Shown piece after piece: positions 36,607-45,873 of a DNA stretch of 64,000 nt. The DNA is taken from assembly GCF_014270035.1 (NCBI RefSeq), contig NZ_JACNEP010000002.1, positions 1 to 64,000 of the forward strand, in the 5' to 3' direction. Below the pieces are notes generated by a model. It ran no database searches. It was given only the letters and a program-made list of their open reading frames with translations, and was not told the origin of the DNA. Each line of letters opens with the position of its first letter. Within the stretch, counting starts at the first letter, position 1. The position numbers and the translations under genes are program-made. The DNA comes from Neptunicella marina. Its GTDB lineage: Bacteria > Pseudomonadota > Gammaproteobacteria > Enterobacterales > Alteromonadaceae.

Positions 36607-38634
36607 CTACAGTGCTTTAAAACGAATGGCGGTTCCGCCACTGGTAGCTAAATGCAAATCCAGTTTATCTGTCGCTGTGACCTTTTTCTTTTCAATCACA
36701 TAGTCGTACGGATTAGTCAGCCAGTCGGCATCTTTACCATCACGGTAAATTTGCGCTTCATAGGTTTTACCTGGCGCTAAGAAATCCAAAGCAACAGTCA
36801 CGTTACGTGCTTTTTCATCGGTTAGAGCCCCCAAATACCAGTCGTCAGCATCACGCTGCTGACGAGCGAATACAACATAATCACCCACTTCACCAGCAAT
36901 GGCTTTACTTTGCTCCCAGTCAGTTGGCACATCTTTAATAAACTGGAACGCATCCGGGTGTTTTTTATAATTACGTGGCAGATCCGCCGCCATCTGAATT
37001 GGGCTATAAATCACCACATACAAGGCTAACTGCTTGGCTAAGGTAGTACGTGGACGATTCATACCATCCAAACCATTAAAGCTCATATCAAAAATACCCG
37101 GGGTAAAATCCATTGGGCCGGATAACATGCGGGTAAAGGGCAAAATAGCAGTGTGCTCGGGGGGATTGGGCGGTGAACCCCAGGCGTTAAATTCCTGACC
37201 ACGCGCACCTTCACGTGAGATCCAGTTTGGATAAGTACGACGTAAGCCTGTATCTTTCACTGGTTCATGGGTATTAATACTAATATGACGTTTGGCCGCT
37301 TCAGTAACAGAACGTAAATATTCCCCCACCATAAACTGACCATCATGCCACTCATGACGTACTAAGCCATTTTCATCCACACGTTTTATGTCACCATCAT
37401 CTGCCACGTAACCGGTTTTGACCATGGTCACGCCATGTTTTTTATATAAATCAAAGGCATCGCCCATTTGATTTTTGTAATTCGTCACGCCGCCAGAGGT
37501 TTCATGGTGACCAATTAAACGCACGCCTTTTTTAAGCCCGTACTCGGTGACACCGGCTAAATCAAAATCAGGATAAGGTTGAGTAAAACTGAACACATCA
37601 CCATTGCTGTACCAGTCACCATCCCAGCCTTCATTCCAGCCTTCAACTAATACACCGTCAAAGCCATTTTCGGCAGCAAAATCCATGTAACGTTTAGTTT
37701 CAGAGGTAGTGGCACCATGTTTAGGGCCACTGCCCCAGGTGTTTTCATTGAGGTGCATGCCCCACCAAATACCGACGTATTTACCCGGCTTGATCCAGGA
37801 AACATCGCCAAGTTTATTGGGTTCGTTAAGGTTTAAAATCAAATCAGAGTTAAGTAACCCTTTAGCATCAGGTGAAACCTGCACTGTGCGCCAGGATGAT
37901 TTAAATGGCACCTGAGTTTTAACCAACACGCCATCAGACCAGGGGGTTAATTCTGCTTTAAATTCACCGTCATGCTCGGGCTCAAGGGTCATGGCCGCCC
38001 AATCAATCAGCGCCGCTTCATGAATACTCATGTGCACACCAGACGATAATTTAAAGGTGAAAGGCGTATGCAGTTTTTCCGCTTTGTGTAATGGTGTGGT
38101 GTTATACACGTATTCGTAACGATTGTGATGACGAGCCGGGATCCACCAAGCCGTGGCATTGTGGCTATCAGGCATACGGAATTCGGTGTCTTCGTCTATC
38201 ACTTCAACTTTATCGAAACCTTTTTGTTTCGGGAACTCGTAGCGAAAGCCCAGGCCATCATCAAACATGCGAATGCGAATATTAAAATGACCACGCTTTT
38301 TATCGGCCAATACCACATTCAATTCGTTGTGTTTGTCTTCAATGGTTTTACGCTCACCCCACGGCTGCTGCCAGCTCTCTTGTACGCTAGTACGCTGACT
38401 ATCGGTAATTTTAAAGCCATCACCAAATTGTCCTTGTTGTTTAAACTCAAGACCCAAAGGCGATGGCAAAATAATGCGCTGTCCTTGGTAATCCAGCCAA
38501 TATTCGGTCTGGTCTTTATCATCCGACAAAGTAAAGGTTAATTTTCCATCAGGTGAACTTACTGCTACTTCGGTTGCACTGGCAGTACCAGCAACCAATA
38601 ACAGGGGTAAACACCACGTTTTCAATCCTGCCAT
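36607..38634 (-). CDS. Glycoside hydrolase family 97 enzyme
   Basis: This secreted or periplasmic alpha-glucosidase/alpha-galactosidase-type enzyme (GH97, SusB-like) has 675 residues with a signal peptide (1-20). The N-terminal beta-supersandwich (about 22-270) is followed by a TIM barrel (about 280-560) with VLVEGWNEGWD, HHETSGG, INTHEPVKDTG and SREGARGQEF, whose acidic residues match the calcium and catalytic glutamates of SusB, and then a C-terminal beta domain. A Gly in MVKTGY, where retaining members carry Asp, suggests the inverting (alpha-glucosidase) type; this is inferred. GGAGG precedes the ATG. It is convergent with the sugar cluster, across the IS. Confidence 0.92.
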   Translation of the reverse strand: MAGLKTWCLPLLLVAGTASATEVAVSSPDGKLTFTLSDDKDQTEYWLDYQGQRIILPSPLGLEFKQQGQFGDGFKITDSQRTSVQESWQQPWGERKTIEDKHNELNVVLADKKRGHFNIRIRMFDDGLGFRYEFPKQKGFDKVEVIDEDTEFRMPDSHNATAWWIPARHHNRYEYVYNTTPLHKAEKLHTPFTFKLSSGVHMSIHEAALIDWAAMTLEPEHDGEFKAELTPWSDGVLVKTQVPFKSSWRTVQVSPDAKGLLNSDLILNLNEPNKLGDVSWIKPGKYVGIWWGMHLNENTWGSGPKHGATTSETKRYMDFAAENGFDGVLVEGWNEGWDGDWYSNGDVFSFTQPYPDFDLAGVTEYGLKKGVRLIGHHETSGGVTNYKNQMGDAFDLYKKHGVTMVKTGYVADDGDIKRVDENGLVRHEWHDGQFMVGEYLRSVTEAAKRHISINTHEPVKDTGLRRTYPNWISREGARGQEFNAWGSPPNPPEHTAILPFTRMLSGPMDFTPGIFDMSFNGLDGMNRPRTTLAKQLALYVVIYSPIQMAADLPRNYKKHPDAFQFIKDVPTDWEQSKAIAGEVGDYVVFARQQRDADDWYLGALTDEKARNVTVALDFLAPGKTYEAQIYRDGKDADWLTNPYDYVIEKKKVTATDKLDLHLATSGGTAIRFKAL

Positions 38635-38675
38635 CCTAACCTCCGGGGTATATTGATGTATGTCAGCTCAAATTG

Positions 38676-38696
38676 TAGACAATTGTAACTTGTCTA
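38676..38696. promoter_or_regulatory. Inverted repeat upstream of GH97 gene
   Basis: TAGACAA and TTGTCTA are perfect 7-bp arms separated by 7 bp, 42-62 bp upstream of the GH97 start codon. The size suits a dimeric regulator. The regulator is unknown. Confidence 0.45.
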
Positions 38697-38713
38697 TTAC
38701 ACAATATTAACTT

Positions 38714-38721
38714 AAACGTTT
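38714..38721. promoter_or_regulatory. AAACGTTT palindrome, possible LacI-family half core
   Basis: This 8-bp palindrome with a central CG lies about 80 bp upstream of the GH97 start. On the minus strand it falls in the spacer of a possible promoter: TTGAAA, 17 bp, then TAAGTT. No LacI-type regulator is in the window. Confidence 0.3.
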
Positions 38722-38853
38722 CAGATAAGATTTTCAAAGGGTTTAACGCATTTTTATTACTTATTATTTTAGGGTTTTATGCTGCGGATATTTGCAAGCA
38801 GGAGTCGGGCTAACGTAAAGTCTTGATTTTATTAGTTACTCAGAACCTTCAAG

Positions 38854-39354
38854 ATGAGTCTTCATCCGAATCCACAGCAAAAAAAGCGCATGCAAAAAGC
38901 CTGTTTGCGCTTTAATCAGGATCCAAACAAAAATCACCTTAATCAGCTATTGGCACAATTAGCGAACAAGGGTGATAAAACCTTAATTGAGCCGCCCATC
39001 TGGATTGAGTACGGTGAATACCTGCAACTGGGTGAAAACTTTTTTACCAATACCGGTCTGACGATTCTGGATGCCGGCGGCGTGACAATCGGTGATAACG
39101 TACTGATTGGACCCAATGTACAAATTTATACTAACAATCATCCGCTGGATGCCGTGCGTCGCTTAAGCGGTGAGCAACACTTATTGCCTGTAAGCATTGG
39201 CAATAATGTCTGGATTGGTGGTGCTGCGGTTATTTGTCCCGGCGTAAGCATAGGTGACAATGCGGTTATTGCCGCTGGCAGCGTGGTATGTAAAAACGTT
39301 GAAGCCAATACCTTAGTGGCTGGCAATCCGGCGAAGCCTGTTCGCCATTTATAA
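38854..39354 (+). CDS. Sugar O-acetyltransferase, LacA/Maa-like left-handed beta-helix
   Basis: This 166-residue acetyltransferase has hexapeptide repeats (VTIGDNVLIGPNV, VSIGNNVWIGGAAVICPG, VSIGDNAVIAAGSVV) and the active-site His in IYTNNHPLDAVRR. It is about 20 residues shorter at the N terminus than maltose/galactoside acetyltransferases and lacks their usual opening motif, although the catalytic helix is complete. Family members acetylate mono- or oligosaccharides with acetyl-CoA. The ribosome-binding site is weak. Confidence 0.85.
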   Translation: MSLHPNPQQKKRMQKACLRFNQDPNKNHLNQLLAQLANKGDKTLIEPPIWIEYGEYLQLGENFFTNTGLTILDAGGVTIGDNVLIGPNVQIYTNNHPLDAVRRLSGEQHLLPVSIGNNVWIGGAAVICPGVSIGDNAVIAAGSVVCKNVEANTLVAGNPAKPVRHL

Positions 39355-39376
39355 AAAAGCCGGCGCTAAGGCCGGC
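39353..39376 (-). terminator. Terminator of ahpF
   Basis: The perfect GCCGGC/GCCGGC stem with a 6-nt loop is followed on the minus strand by six T residues. It lies 35 bp past the ahpF stop and overlaps the stop codon of the convergent acetyltransferase gene. Confidence 0.85.
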
Positions 39377-39411
39377 AAACTGAGGAGAAGTGGCAGTGAG
39401 AAAAGCGACGT

Positions 39412-40998
39412 TTAGGCCGCTTTCTCACTGGCATCATGTACCGGCAGGCGAATCAGATAATCAAATGCACCCAACGCAGCATTTGCTCCACCACCCATCG
39501 CGATAATGATTTGTTTATAAGGCACATTGGTCACATCACCTGCGGCAAAAATACCAGGAACTGAGGTTTCACCACGGGGACCTGTGACAATTTCACCACG
39601 GTTAGTCAGTTCAATTGTGTCTTTTAAAAACTCTGAGTTAGGCACTAAACCGATTTGTACAAAAATACCTGCCAGTTCAACTGCTTTGCTATCACCACTA
39701 ACACGGTCGGTATAGGTTAAACCTGTGACCTTTTCGCCGTTACCAGTCACTTCTGTGGTTTGCGCATTAACAATAATGTCGATGTTCGGCATGGATTTGG
39801 CTTTACGGATCAACACTTCATCCGCACGTAACTTGCTGTCAAACTCCAGCACGGTTACATGAGACACGATACCCGCTAAATCAATTGCGGCTTCAATACC
39901 TGAGTTACCGCCACCAATTACCGCAACAGGTTTGCCTTTAAATAACGGACCATCACAGTGCGGGCAGTACGCTACGCCACGACCACGGTATTCTTTTTCA
40001 CCCGGTACGTTCATTTCACGCCATCTTGCGCCAGTGGCCAGCAATAAGGTTTTGGTTTGGGCCTTGGCACCGTTTTCCAGTTCCACTTCAATATAACCAC
40101 CTTCGACCGCTGCAGGTGTTACTTTTGCCACGCGCTGGTTATCCATAATATCCACGTCGTAATCTTTAACGTGCTCTTCTAATCCCTGAACCAGTTTTGG
40201 CCCCTGGGTGGCTTTTACCGAAATAAAGTTTTCAATCGCCATGGTGTCCATCACCTGGCCGCCAAAACGTTCAGCGATTAAACCGGTGCGAATGCCTTTA
40301 CGTGCACTGTAAATCGCAGATGACGCGCCGGCAGGACCTCCACCGACCACCAGCAGGTCAAATGCTTGTTTATCGTTAATCGCCTTGGCATCACGTGCGT
40401 CCGCACCTTTATCCAGCTTCTTAAGGATTTCTTTTAAGGTAATTCGGCCTTGCGCAAACAATTCACCGTTTAAGTAAACCGATGGCACAGCCATGATTTT
40501 GCGCTCGTCCACTTCCTGCTGGAACAAGGCGCCGTCGATCATCACGTTTTTAATCGATGGGTTGATTGCCGCCATCATATTCAGTGCCTGAATCACATCC
40601 GGGCAGTTCTGGCAGCTCAGTGATACGTAAGTTTCAAAGTTAAATTCATCATCAAGGTTTTTAACCTGCTCAATTACCTCCGCATCAAGTTTTAACGGAT
40701 GACCACCACTATGCAGCAAGGCTAAAACCAAAGAGGTAAATTCGTGACCTAAAGGCACACCGGCGAAGCGCATTTCTGAGCCCGAGGCAGCCGAACGAAT
40801 TAACATAGAAGGCACACGTTCGTTACTATCACTGCCATCGGTTACAGTGATCAGCGTAGATAGTTCGCCAATTTGATCAATTAACTGATTGAGTTCCTGA
40901 GATTTCGCGCTGTCGTCAACAAATTTGACCAGTTCAACAGGCGTTTTTAAATTCTGTAAATAAGTCTGTAATTGGTTCTTTAAATTTTGGTCTAACAT
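39412..40998 (-). CDS. ahpF: Alkyl hydroperoxide reductase subunit F
   Basis: AhpF is a flavoprotein disulfide reductase that passes electrons from NADH to AhpC. The 528 residues have an N-terminal double thioredoxin-like domain with the redox pair CQNC (about 128-131), an FAD motif [12 protein letters not shown] (about 215), and the thioredoxin-reductase-like active site YCPHCDGP near 345. It is downstream of ahpC across a 147-bp gap with a strong hairpin, so it is probably expressed below AhpC. Confidence 0.97.
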   Translation of the reverse strand: MLDQNLKNQLQTYLQNLKTPVELVKFVDDSAKSQELNQLIDQIGELSTLITVTDGSDSNERVPSMLIRSAASGSEMRFAGVPLGHEFTSLVLALLHSGGHPLKLDAEVIEQVKNLDDEFNFETYVSLSCQNCPDVIQALNMMAAINPSIKNVMIDGALFQQEVDERKIMAVPSVYLNGELFAQGRITLKEILKKLDKGADARDAKAINDKQAFDLLVVGGGPAGASSAIYSARKGIRTGLIAERFGGQVMDTMAIENFISVKATQGPKLVQGLEEHVKDYDVDIMDNQRVAKVTPAAVEGGYIEVELENGAKAQTKTLLLATGARWREMNVPGEKEYRGRGVAYCPHCDGPLFKGKPVAVIGGGNSGIEAAIDLAGIVSHVTVLEFDSKLRADEVLIRKAKSMPNIDIIVNAQTTEVTGNGEKVTGLTYTDRVSGDSKAVELAGIFVQIGLVPNSEFLKDTIELTNRGEIVTGPRGETSVPGIFAAGDVTNVPYKQIIIAMGGGANAALGAFDYLIRLPVHDASEKAA

Positions 40999-41095
40999 AA
41001 CGTTTTTCCTGTTGTTTGATGACGGTTCAGCAGACGCAGTGATCTCTTACGGCTGACTGAATGCCCGCAAAATTTAATAAATTAGGTGTTGGGTT

Positions 41096-41125
41096 GGCAC
41101 TGCCCGGGGGAAATAAGGCAGTGCC
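41096..41125. repeat. Strong hairpin between ahpC and ahpF
   Basis: GGCACTGCC and GGCAGTGCC form a perfect 9-bp stem with a 12-nt loop, 20 bp past the ahpC stop. There is no T tract on the minus strand. It is probably an mRNA-stability barrier giving more ahpC than ahpF product, as expected for the stoichiometry of this system. Confidence 0.65.
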
Positions 41126-41145
41126 GTATCAAGTATGCAAAAAGC

Positions 41146-41715
41146 TTAGATTTTGCCTACCAGATCCAGTGAAGGTGCTAAGGTTTCTGCACCTGGCTGC
41201 CATGCAGCTGGGCAAACTTCGCCGTCGTGCTCAGCAACATATTGAGCTGCCTGAACTTTACGAACCATTTCTGATGCGCTACGGCCGATACCTAAATCGT
41301 GAACTTCAGCAACCTTGATTTCACCTTCAGGGTTGATAACAAAAGTACCACGTAGTGCCAGACCTTCTTCTTCGATCATCACACCGAAGTTACGTGAAAT
41401 CACACCCGTTGGGTCACCAACCATTGGGAAAGTGATTTTACGGATAGTGTCTGACGCATCGTGCCATGCTTTGTGAGTGAAGTGAGTATCGGTAGATACA
41501 GAGTAAACTTCTACGCCCATTGCTTTTAACTGCTCGTAGTGATCAGCCATGTCACCTAATTCAGTAGGACATACGAAAGTGAAGTCCGCTGGGTAAAACA
41601 TAACAACAGACCATTTACCTAATAAATCCTGGTCAGTTACTTCGATGAACTCACCGTTATGGAAAGCAGTTGATTTAAACGGAAGAATTTTGCTATTAAT
41701 GATTGATTGGGTCAT
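41146..41715 (-). CDS. ahpC: Alkyl hydroperoxide reductase subunit C (peroxiredoxin)
   Basis: AhpC is a 2-Cys peroxiredoxin that reduces H2O2 and organic peroxides in the cytoplasm. The 189 residues carry the peroxidatic Cys49 in [11 protein letters not shown] and the resolving Cys168 in GEVCPAAW. It ends in a helix typical of the decameric AhpC group. The leader contains partial OxyR-like repeats. Confidence 0.98.
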   Translation of the reverse strand: MTQSIINSKILPFKSTAFHNGEFIEVTDQDLLGKWSVVMFYPADFTFVCPTELGDMADHYEQLKAMGVEVYSVSTDTHFTHKAWHDASDTIRKITFPMVGDPTGVISRNFGVMIEEEGLALRGTFVINPEGEIKVAEVHDLGIGRSASEMVRKVQAAQYVAEHDGEVCPAAWQPGAETLAPSLDLVGKI

Positions 41716-41794
41716 TTCTCATTTCCTTTAGTTGTTGGGTTAACGTTTTAAGTTGGTAGCTATACTAGACCCCACATCACAATTCGTATAATCG

Positions 41795-41827
41795 ATAGTT
41801 TTAATTAATTTAATAGATAATACCTAT
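41795..41827 (-). promoter_or_regulatory. Partial OxyR-like site upstream of ahpC
   Basis: Repeated ATAG/CTAT elements are present: ATAG, 14 bp, ATAG, 7 bp, CTAT. The right-hand ATAG-N7-CTAT unit matches half of the OxyR consensus. The full four-element spacing is not met, so this is tentative. It lies 80-112 bp before the ahpC start, a usual place for an activator site. Confidence 0.4.
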
Positions 41828-41870
41828 CGTTTATTTTTCATTCTTATGCTGCTGATAAATAAGGAAAAAT

Positions 41871-43289
41871 GTGAGCGTATTACGAGCGGAATTTCTTGAG
41901 TCCGGGCAAAACAATCAGGTTGTAATAGAAAATTCATATTGGCAGCAGCAAAAAGGACAACATTGGGCCTGGTTTGGAAACCAGCAATCACATAAGTCGC
42001 AACTCGCTGAAGTACTGGCCGGCGACAAACTAAATCACCACATTGAGATAACCTGTGATGGACAGGTACAGCTGGTATCAGCCGCTAAGTTGGAGAACTG
42101 GTTTGAACAGGAAAGACAAAAAGATTTAGCTGATATTTTAGATGTAGTGCCGAACCCAACCACGGTTGAACAGCTGATATGCATGGATATCAGCCAGCCC
42201 GATATGCCGCTTTATACCCAATTGCTTGAGTTATTTAACCTAAGCGCTTTGACTCAACAAGCCTTTACGACACTCTCCACCGGTCAGTTAAAAAAGATGC
42301 AGCTCATCAGAGCGTTATTGTTAAAGCCCGATATTTTAATTTTAGACGACCCCTATGCGGGTTTAGACACCGACAGTTGCCAGCAGGTAAATGGATTATT
42401 AGAACAGATATGTGATGAGACCAGCATTATTATGCTGCTGGACAGAATATCCGAACTGGCTGATTTTATTACCCATATAGCCTGGGTCAAAGATACACGC
42501 ATCGAGCTTGCTGAGGATATAAATCGCGGATTGCCACATGTTGAGCAGCTCATGCATTTACAGCAAAGTGAATTATCCTTGCCACAGTCAGTGGGTGAAC
42601 AACATGCCTTTGCGGTTGGCAGTTCACTGGTAAAACTAACTCAAGCTAAAGTGCAATTTTCCGATAAGGTCATTTTTGACCAGCTTGACTGGCATATTAT
42701 TGCGGGACAACACTGGCAAATTCATGGCCCTAACGGTTCAGGCAAAAGCTGTTTGTTAAATTTAATAAGTGGCGATAATCCACAATGTTACCGCAACCAG
42801 ATTGAACTGTTTGGCATTACCCGCGGGCAAGGTGAAAGCATCTGGCAAATCAAACAACACATAGGTTATTTAACCAATCAGTTTCACCGCGATTATCGGG
42901 TAAATTGTAAAGTGCTCGACTGTATTATTTCAGGCTTTTACGATTCCATCGGACTTTATCAAACTGCCACGTTTGCTCAGCAGAAAATCGCGCGGGAGTG
43001 GTTAAATGTGATTGGCCTGGCATCATTGGCCAATAAGGGGTTTAGGGAATTAGAAACCGGTGAACAACGCATGGTTTTGATCGCCCGTGCGATGGTCAAA
43101 CATCCTCCATTGTTGATTTTGGATGAACCCTGTCAGGGACTTGATAGCATCAACCGTCAAAAAGTATTGGCGCTGGTTGAATTACTCTGCCAACAAAACA
43201 CCACCACCTTACTTTATGTTAGTCATCATGGCGAAGACAAAATATCAGCCATTGAACATCACTTGTCTATGCCCGACTATCACCCCTAA
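41871..43289 (+). CDS. modF: ModF-like tandem ABC ATPase
   Basis: This 472-residue protein has two fused ABC nucleotide-binding domains and no membrane part. The C-terminal half closely follows E. coli ModF (WQIHGPNGSGKSCLL at about 282, FYDSIGLYQ, LETGEQRMVLIARAMVKHPPLLILDEP). The N-terminal Walker A is degenerate: GNQQSHKS at 36-43, with two glycines lost but Lys42 kept, and its Walker B ends DDP rather than DEP. ModF is associated with molybdate transport loci but its role is unsettled. The start is GTG with AAGGA upstream. It is divergent from ahpC. A link to the molybdenum enzyme 30 kb away is possible. Confidence 0.85.
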   Translation: MSVLRAEFLESGQNNQVVIENSYWQQQKGQHWAWFGNQQSHKSQLAEVLAGDKLNHHIEITCDGQVQLVSAAKLENWFEQERQKDLADILDVVPNPTTVEQLICMDISQPDMPLYTQLLELFNLSALTQQAFTTLSTGQLKKMQLIRALLLKPDILILDDPYAGLDTDSCQQVNGLLEQICDETSIIMLLDRISELADFITHIAWVKDTRIELAEDINRGLPHVEQLMHLQQSELSLPQSVGEQHAFAVGSSLVKLTQAKVQFSDKVIFDQLDWHIIAGQHWQIHGPNGSGKSCLLNLISGDNPQCYRNQIELFGITRGQGESIWQIKQHIGYLTNQFHRDYRVNCKVLDCIISGFYDSIGLYQTATFAQQKIAREWLNVIGLASLANKGFRELETGEQRMVLIARAMVKHPPLLILDEPCQGLDSINRQKVLALVELLCQQNTTTLLYVSHHGEDKISAIEHHLSMPDYHP

Positions 43290-43449
43290 ACTAACTTTTG
43301 TGCATAAAGCTAAACATCTCTCCTGCGTAAAATCCCCGTAAATAAAGGGCTACAGACTCGACAAACTTATGATTAATCAGGTTCAATGGCTGATGCTTTG
43401 CAAGCAAACTACCTTAGTATGGTTGCTGCAAAATAATCATAATCACCAT

Positions 43450-43501
43450 TAGAGCCTGTTGAGCGTTGCAAAAATATACATCAAAGATCAACAGCTCTCT
43501 A
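43450..43501. mobile_element. Compact MITE relative, 52 bp
   Basis: The reverse complement of this segment shares TGTTGATCTTTG, one variable base, then TGTATATTTTTGCAACG with the left end of the 270-bp MITE at 28645. Its two tips are inverted repeats of TAGAG...TGTTGA type. It is therefore an internally deleted or solo-palindrome member of the same family, 35 bp upstream of the peptidase gene. Confidence 0.7.
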
Positions 43502-43535
43502 AATACATGGTGCACAAAACACAAAGGGGATAAGA

Positions 43536-45422
43536 GTGAAAAAATCACTACTTGCTGCCGTCGTAGGTAGCGCACTGGCGTTCAGCCAGTTTGCCAGCGC
43601 TGATATTCCAGCACCGGTTGATAAGCCATATTTTGGCACCGTAAAAGTTAATGTTGATGCCACTGATTTAGCGCACCGCATTTTTAAAGTAACCGAAACC
43701 GTACCGGTTAAACCGGGTGCGATGACCTTGCTTTATCCGCAGTGGATCCCGGGTCATCACTCCCCTACTGGCCCTATCGATAAAGTGGCAGGTATAACCA
43801 TTACCGCTAAAGGCAAAACCATCAAGTGGGAACGTGATCCCGGTAATGTTTATGCGTTTCAATTTGATGTGCCCAAAGGTGTAAAAGAAATTGAAGTTAA
43901 ATTCGATTATTTATCACCACAGAACGGTAACCGTGGCCGTGTGGTGATGACACCAGAAATGCTGAATATTCAGTGGGATGCGATGGCTATGTATCCGGCC
44001 GGTTACTACACCCGTCAAATTCCGTTTGAAGCAACGGTAACGCTGCCAGACCAGTGGAAATTCGCAACAGCCTTGGAAACCGATAAACAGCACGGTAATA
44101 CCGTGACCTTTGACGACATCGACTTCGAGAATCTGGTCGATTCTCCTATGTTTGCCGGTAAATACTACAAACAATTTGATTTAGCCCCGGGCGCAGAAAC
44201 CCCTGTTAAACTCAATGTATTTGCAGATAAAGCCAAATATTTAGAAGCCAGCGATGAAGCCATTGAAATCCACCGCAAGCTGGTTGAACAGGCTTACAAA
44301 GTCTATGGTGCTCACCACTACAATCATTATGACTTCCTGTTGGCACTAACCGATAAACTCGGTGGTATCGGTTTAGAGCATCACCGCAGCAGTGAAAACA
44401 GCCAAAAACCAGATTATTTCACCGAGTGGGATAAAAACTGGTTAGGTCGTGATTTGTTAGCACACGAATTCAACCATTCGTGGGATGGCAAATATCGTCG
44501 ACCAGCCGGCATCTGGACACCAACTTATAATCAGGTCAAAAAAGACCATGGTCTTTGGGTGTATGAAGGACAAACACAATACTGGGGTTACGTATTCTCA
44601 GCGCGTTCAGGTTTAATTGACCATGATAAAACCATGGATATGCTGGCACGTTTAGGCGCTACTTACGATAAAGGTCGCCCTGGCATCAAATGGCGTACCA
44701 TTTTAGATACCACTAATGATCCAACGATCGCACAGCGTGCCCCACTGGCTTATCGTAATTATCAGATGAGCGAAGATTATTACTCAGGTGGCCAGCTGAT
44801 TTGGTTTGCGGTTGATGCTAAATTACGTGAACTGAGTAACAACAAAATTAATCTGGATAACTTTGCCAAAGCTTTCTTTGGGGTGAAACCAGGTGACTGG
44901 AAAGTGAATACTTATGAGTTTGATGATGTGATTAGTACCTTAAATCAGGTTCAAAAGTACAACTGGACGGACTTTATCAATCAGCGTTTACGCGGTCATG
45001 TTAACTTATCTGAATCATTAGCCGACCAAGGCTGGAAGCTGGTTTATAACGACAAACCATCTGATGCAGTTAAAGCGATTGAAGGCCGTTTCAAGGGCAC
45101 TGACCTGACCTATTCATTAGGTATTTTTATCTCTGGCAAAGGCACCATGCGTGATGTGTTGTGGGATAGCCCGGCGTTTAACGCAGGTTTATCACCCAGC
45201 ATGACGATTGTTGCCGTTAATGGTGAATCTTACTCGGGTGATGCGATTAAAGATGCCGTTACTGCCGCCAAAGACAGCAAAGCACCCATTGAATTGCTGG
45301 TAAAAGATTTTGATCAATACAGCACCATCAAAATCGACTATCACGGTGGCCTGCAATACCCGCATTTAGAGCGTATTGAAGGCAAACCTGACTATCTGTC
45401 GCAAGTACTGGAAGCACGCTAA
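43536..45422 (+). CDS. M61 family metallopeptidase (glycyl aminopeptidase-like)
   Basis: This 628-residue secreted zinc peptidase has a signal peptide (1-22: MKKSLLAAVVGSALAFSQFA), an N-terminal beta domain, a thermolysin-like catalytic domain with HEFNH at 310-314, and a C-terminal PDZ domain (about 525-605: SLGIFISGKGTMRDVLWDSP, SMTIVAVNG). M61 enzymes release N-terminal Gly or Ala from peptides. The start is GTG with AAGGGG upstream. It stands alone and ends at a shared bidirectional terminator. Confidence 0.93.
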   Translation: MKKSLLAAVVGSALAFSQFASADIPAPVDKPYFGTVKVNVDATDLAHRIFKVTETVPVKPGAMTLLYPQWIPGHHSPTGPIDKVAGITITAKGKTIKWERDPGNVYAFQFDVPKGVKEIEVKFDYLSPQNGNRGRVVMTPEMLNIQWDAMAMYPAGYYTRQIPFEATVTLPDQWKFATALETDKQHGNTVTFDDIDFENLVDSPMFAGKYYKQFDLAPGAETPVKLNVFADKAKYLEASDEAIEIHRKLVEQAYKVYGAHHYNHYDFLLALTDKLGGIGLEHHRSSENSQKPDYFTEWDKNWLGRDLLAHEFNHSWDGKYRRPAGIWTPTYNQVKKDHGLWVYEGQTQYWGYVFSARSGLIDHDKTMDMLARLGATYDKGRPGIKWRTILDTTNDPTIAQRAPLAYRNYQMSEDYYSGGQLIWFAVDAKLRELSNNKINLDNFAKAFFGVKPGDWKVNTYEFDDVISTLNQVQKYNWTDFINQRLRGHVNLSESLADQGWKLVYNDKPSDAVKAIEGRFKGTDLTYSLGIFISGKGTMRDVLWDSPAFNAGLSPSMTIVAVNGESYSGDAIKDAVTAAKDSKAPIELLVKDFDQYSTIKIDYHGGLQYPHLERIEGKPDYLSQVLEAR

Positions 45423-45472
45423 ACGTTTGAATTGTAGAAATTCCACCTACTACACGGGTGGGTTTTAGATCT

Positions 45473-45499
45473 AAAAAAGGAGCCGTCAGGCTCCTTTTT
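45473..45499. terminator. Bidirectional terminator between M61 peptidase and fdx
   Basis: The GGAGCC/GGCTCC stem with a GTCA loop is flanked by six A on the left and five T on the right. It can end the peptidase transcript on the plus strand and the isc transcript on the minus strand. Confidence 0.85.
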
Positions 45500-45521
45500 G
45501 CTAATTATCTAAGCTTAAAAA

Positions 45522-45860
45522 TTAATGCCCTTCCGATACCTGATTAACTGTATATTTAGGGATTTCTACCACCAGGTCTTCATCTTTAATAATGGCCTGA
45601 CAACCTAAGCGTGACTCAGGCTCCAAACCCCAGGCCTTGTCCAGCATATCGTCTTCCAGTTCATCACTTTCATCCAGTGAATCAAACCCTTCGCGTACGA
45701 TCACATGACAGGTGGTGCAGGCACAGGATTTTTCACACGCGTGTTCGATATCAATGCCGTTGGCTAACGCAACATCCAGTACAGAGGTGCCTTCTTCGGC
45801 CTGAATCACTGCACCATCCGGGCATAATTCAGGATTCGGTAAAAATATAATTTGTGGCAT
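45522..45860 (-). CDS. fdx: ISC-system [2Fe-2S] ferredoxin Fdx
   Basis: This adrenodoxin-type ferredoxin of 112 residues supplies electrons for cluster assembly on IscU. The cluster cysteines lie in HACEKSCACTTCHV and in the downstream RLGCQ. It is the last gene of the isc run, 13 bp after hscA. The usual iscX is missing after it; the terminator comes instead. Confidence 0.97.
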   Translation of the reverse strand: MPQIIFLPNPELCPDGAVIQAEEGTSVLDVALANGIDIEHACEKSCACTTCHVIVREGFDSLDESDELEDDMLDKAWGLEPESRLGCQAIIKDEDLVVEIPKYTVNQVSEGH

Positions 45861-45873
45861 AAATAGGATCCTG

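Noticed and set aside
38854-39354. Truncated pseudogene of a sugar acetyltransferase
   Set aside because: Only the N-terminal motif is short. The catalytic His region and all hexapeptide turns are intact, so a functional gene is more likely.
41795-41827. Full OxyR operator upstream of ahpC
   Set aside because: Only one ATAG-N7-CTAT unit fits. The first ATAG is at the wrong distance for the four-element consensus, so it is recorded only as partial.
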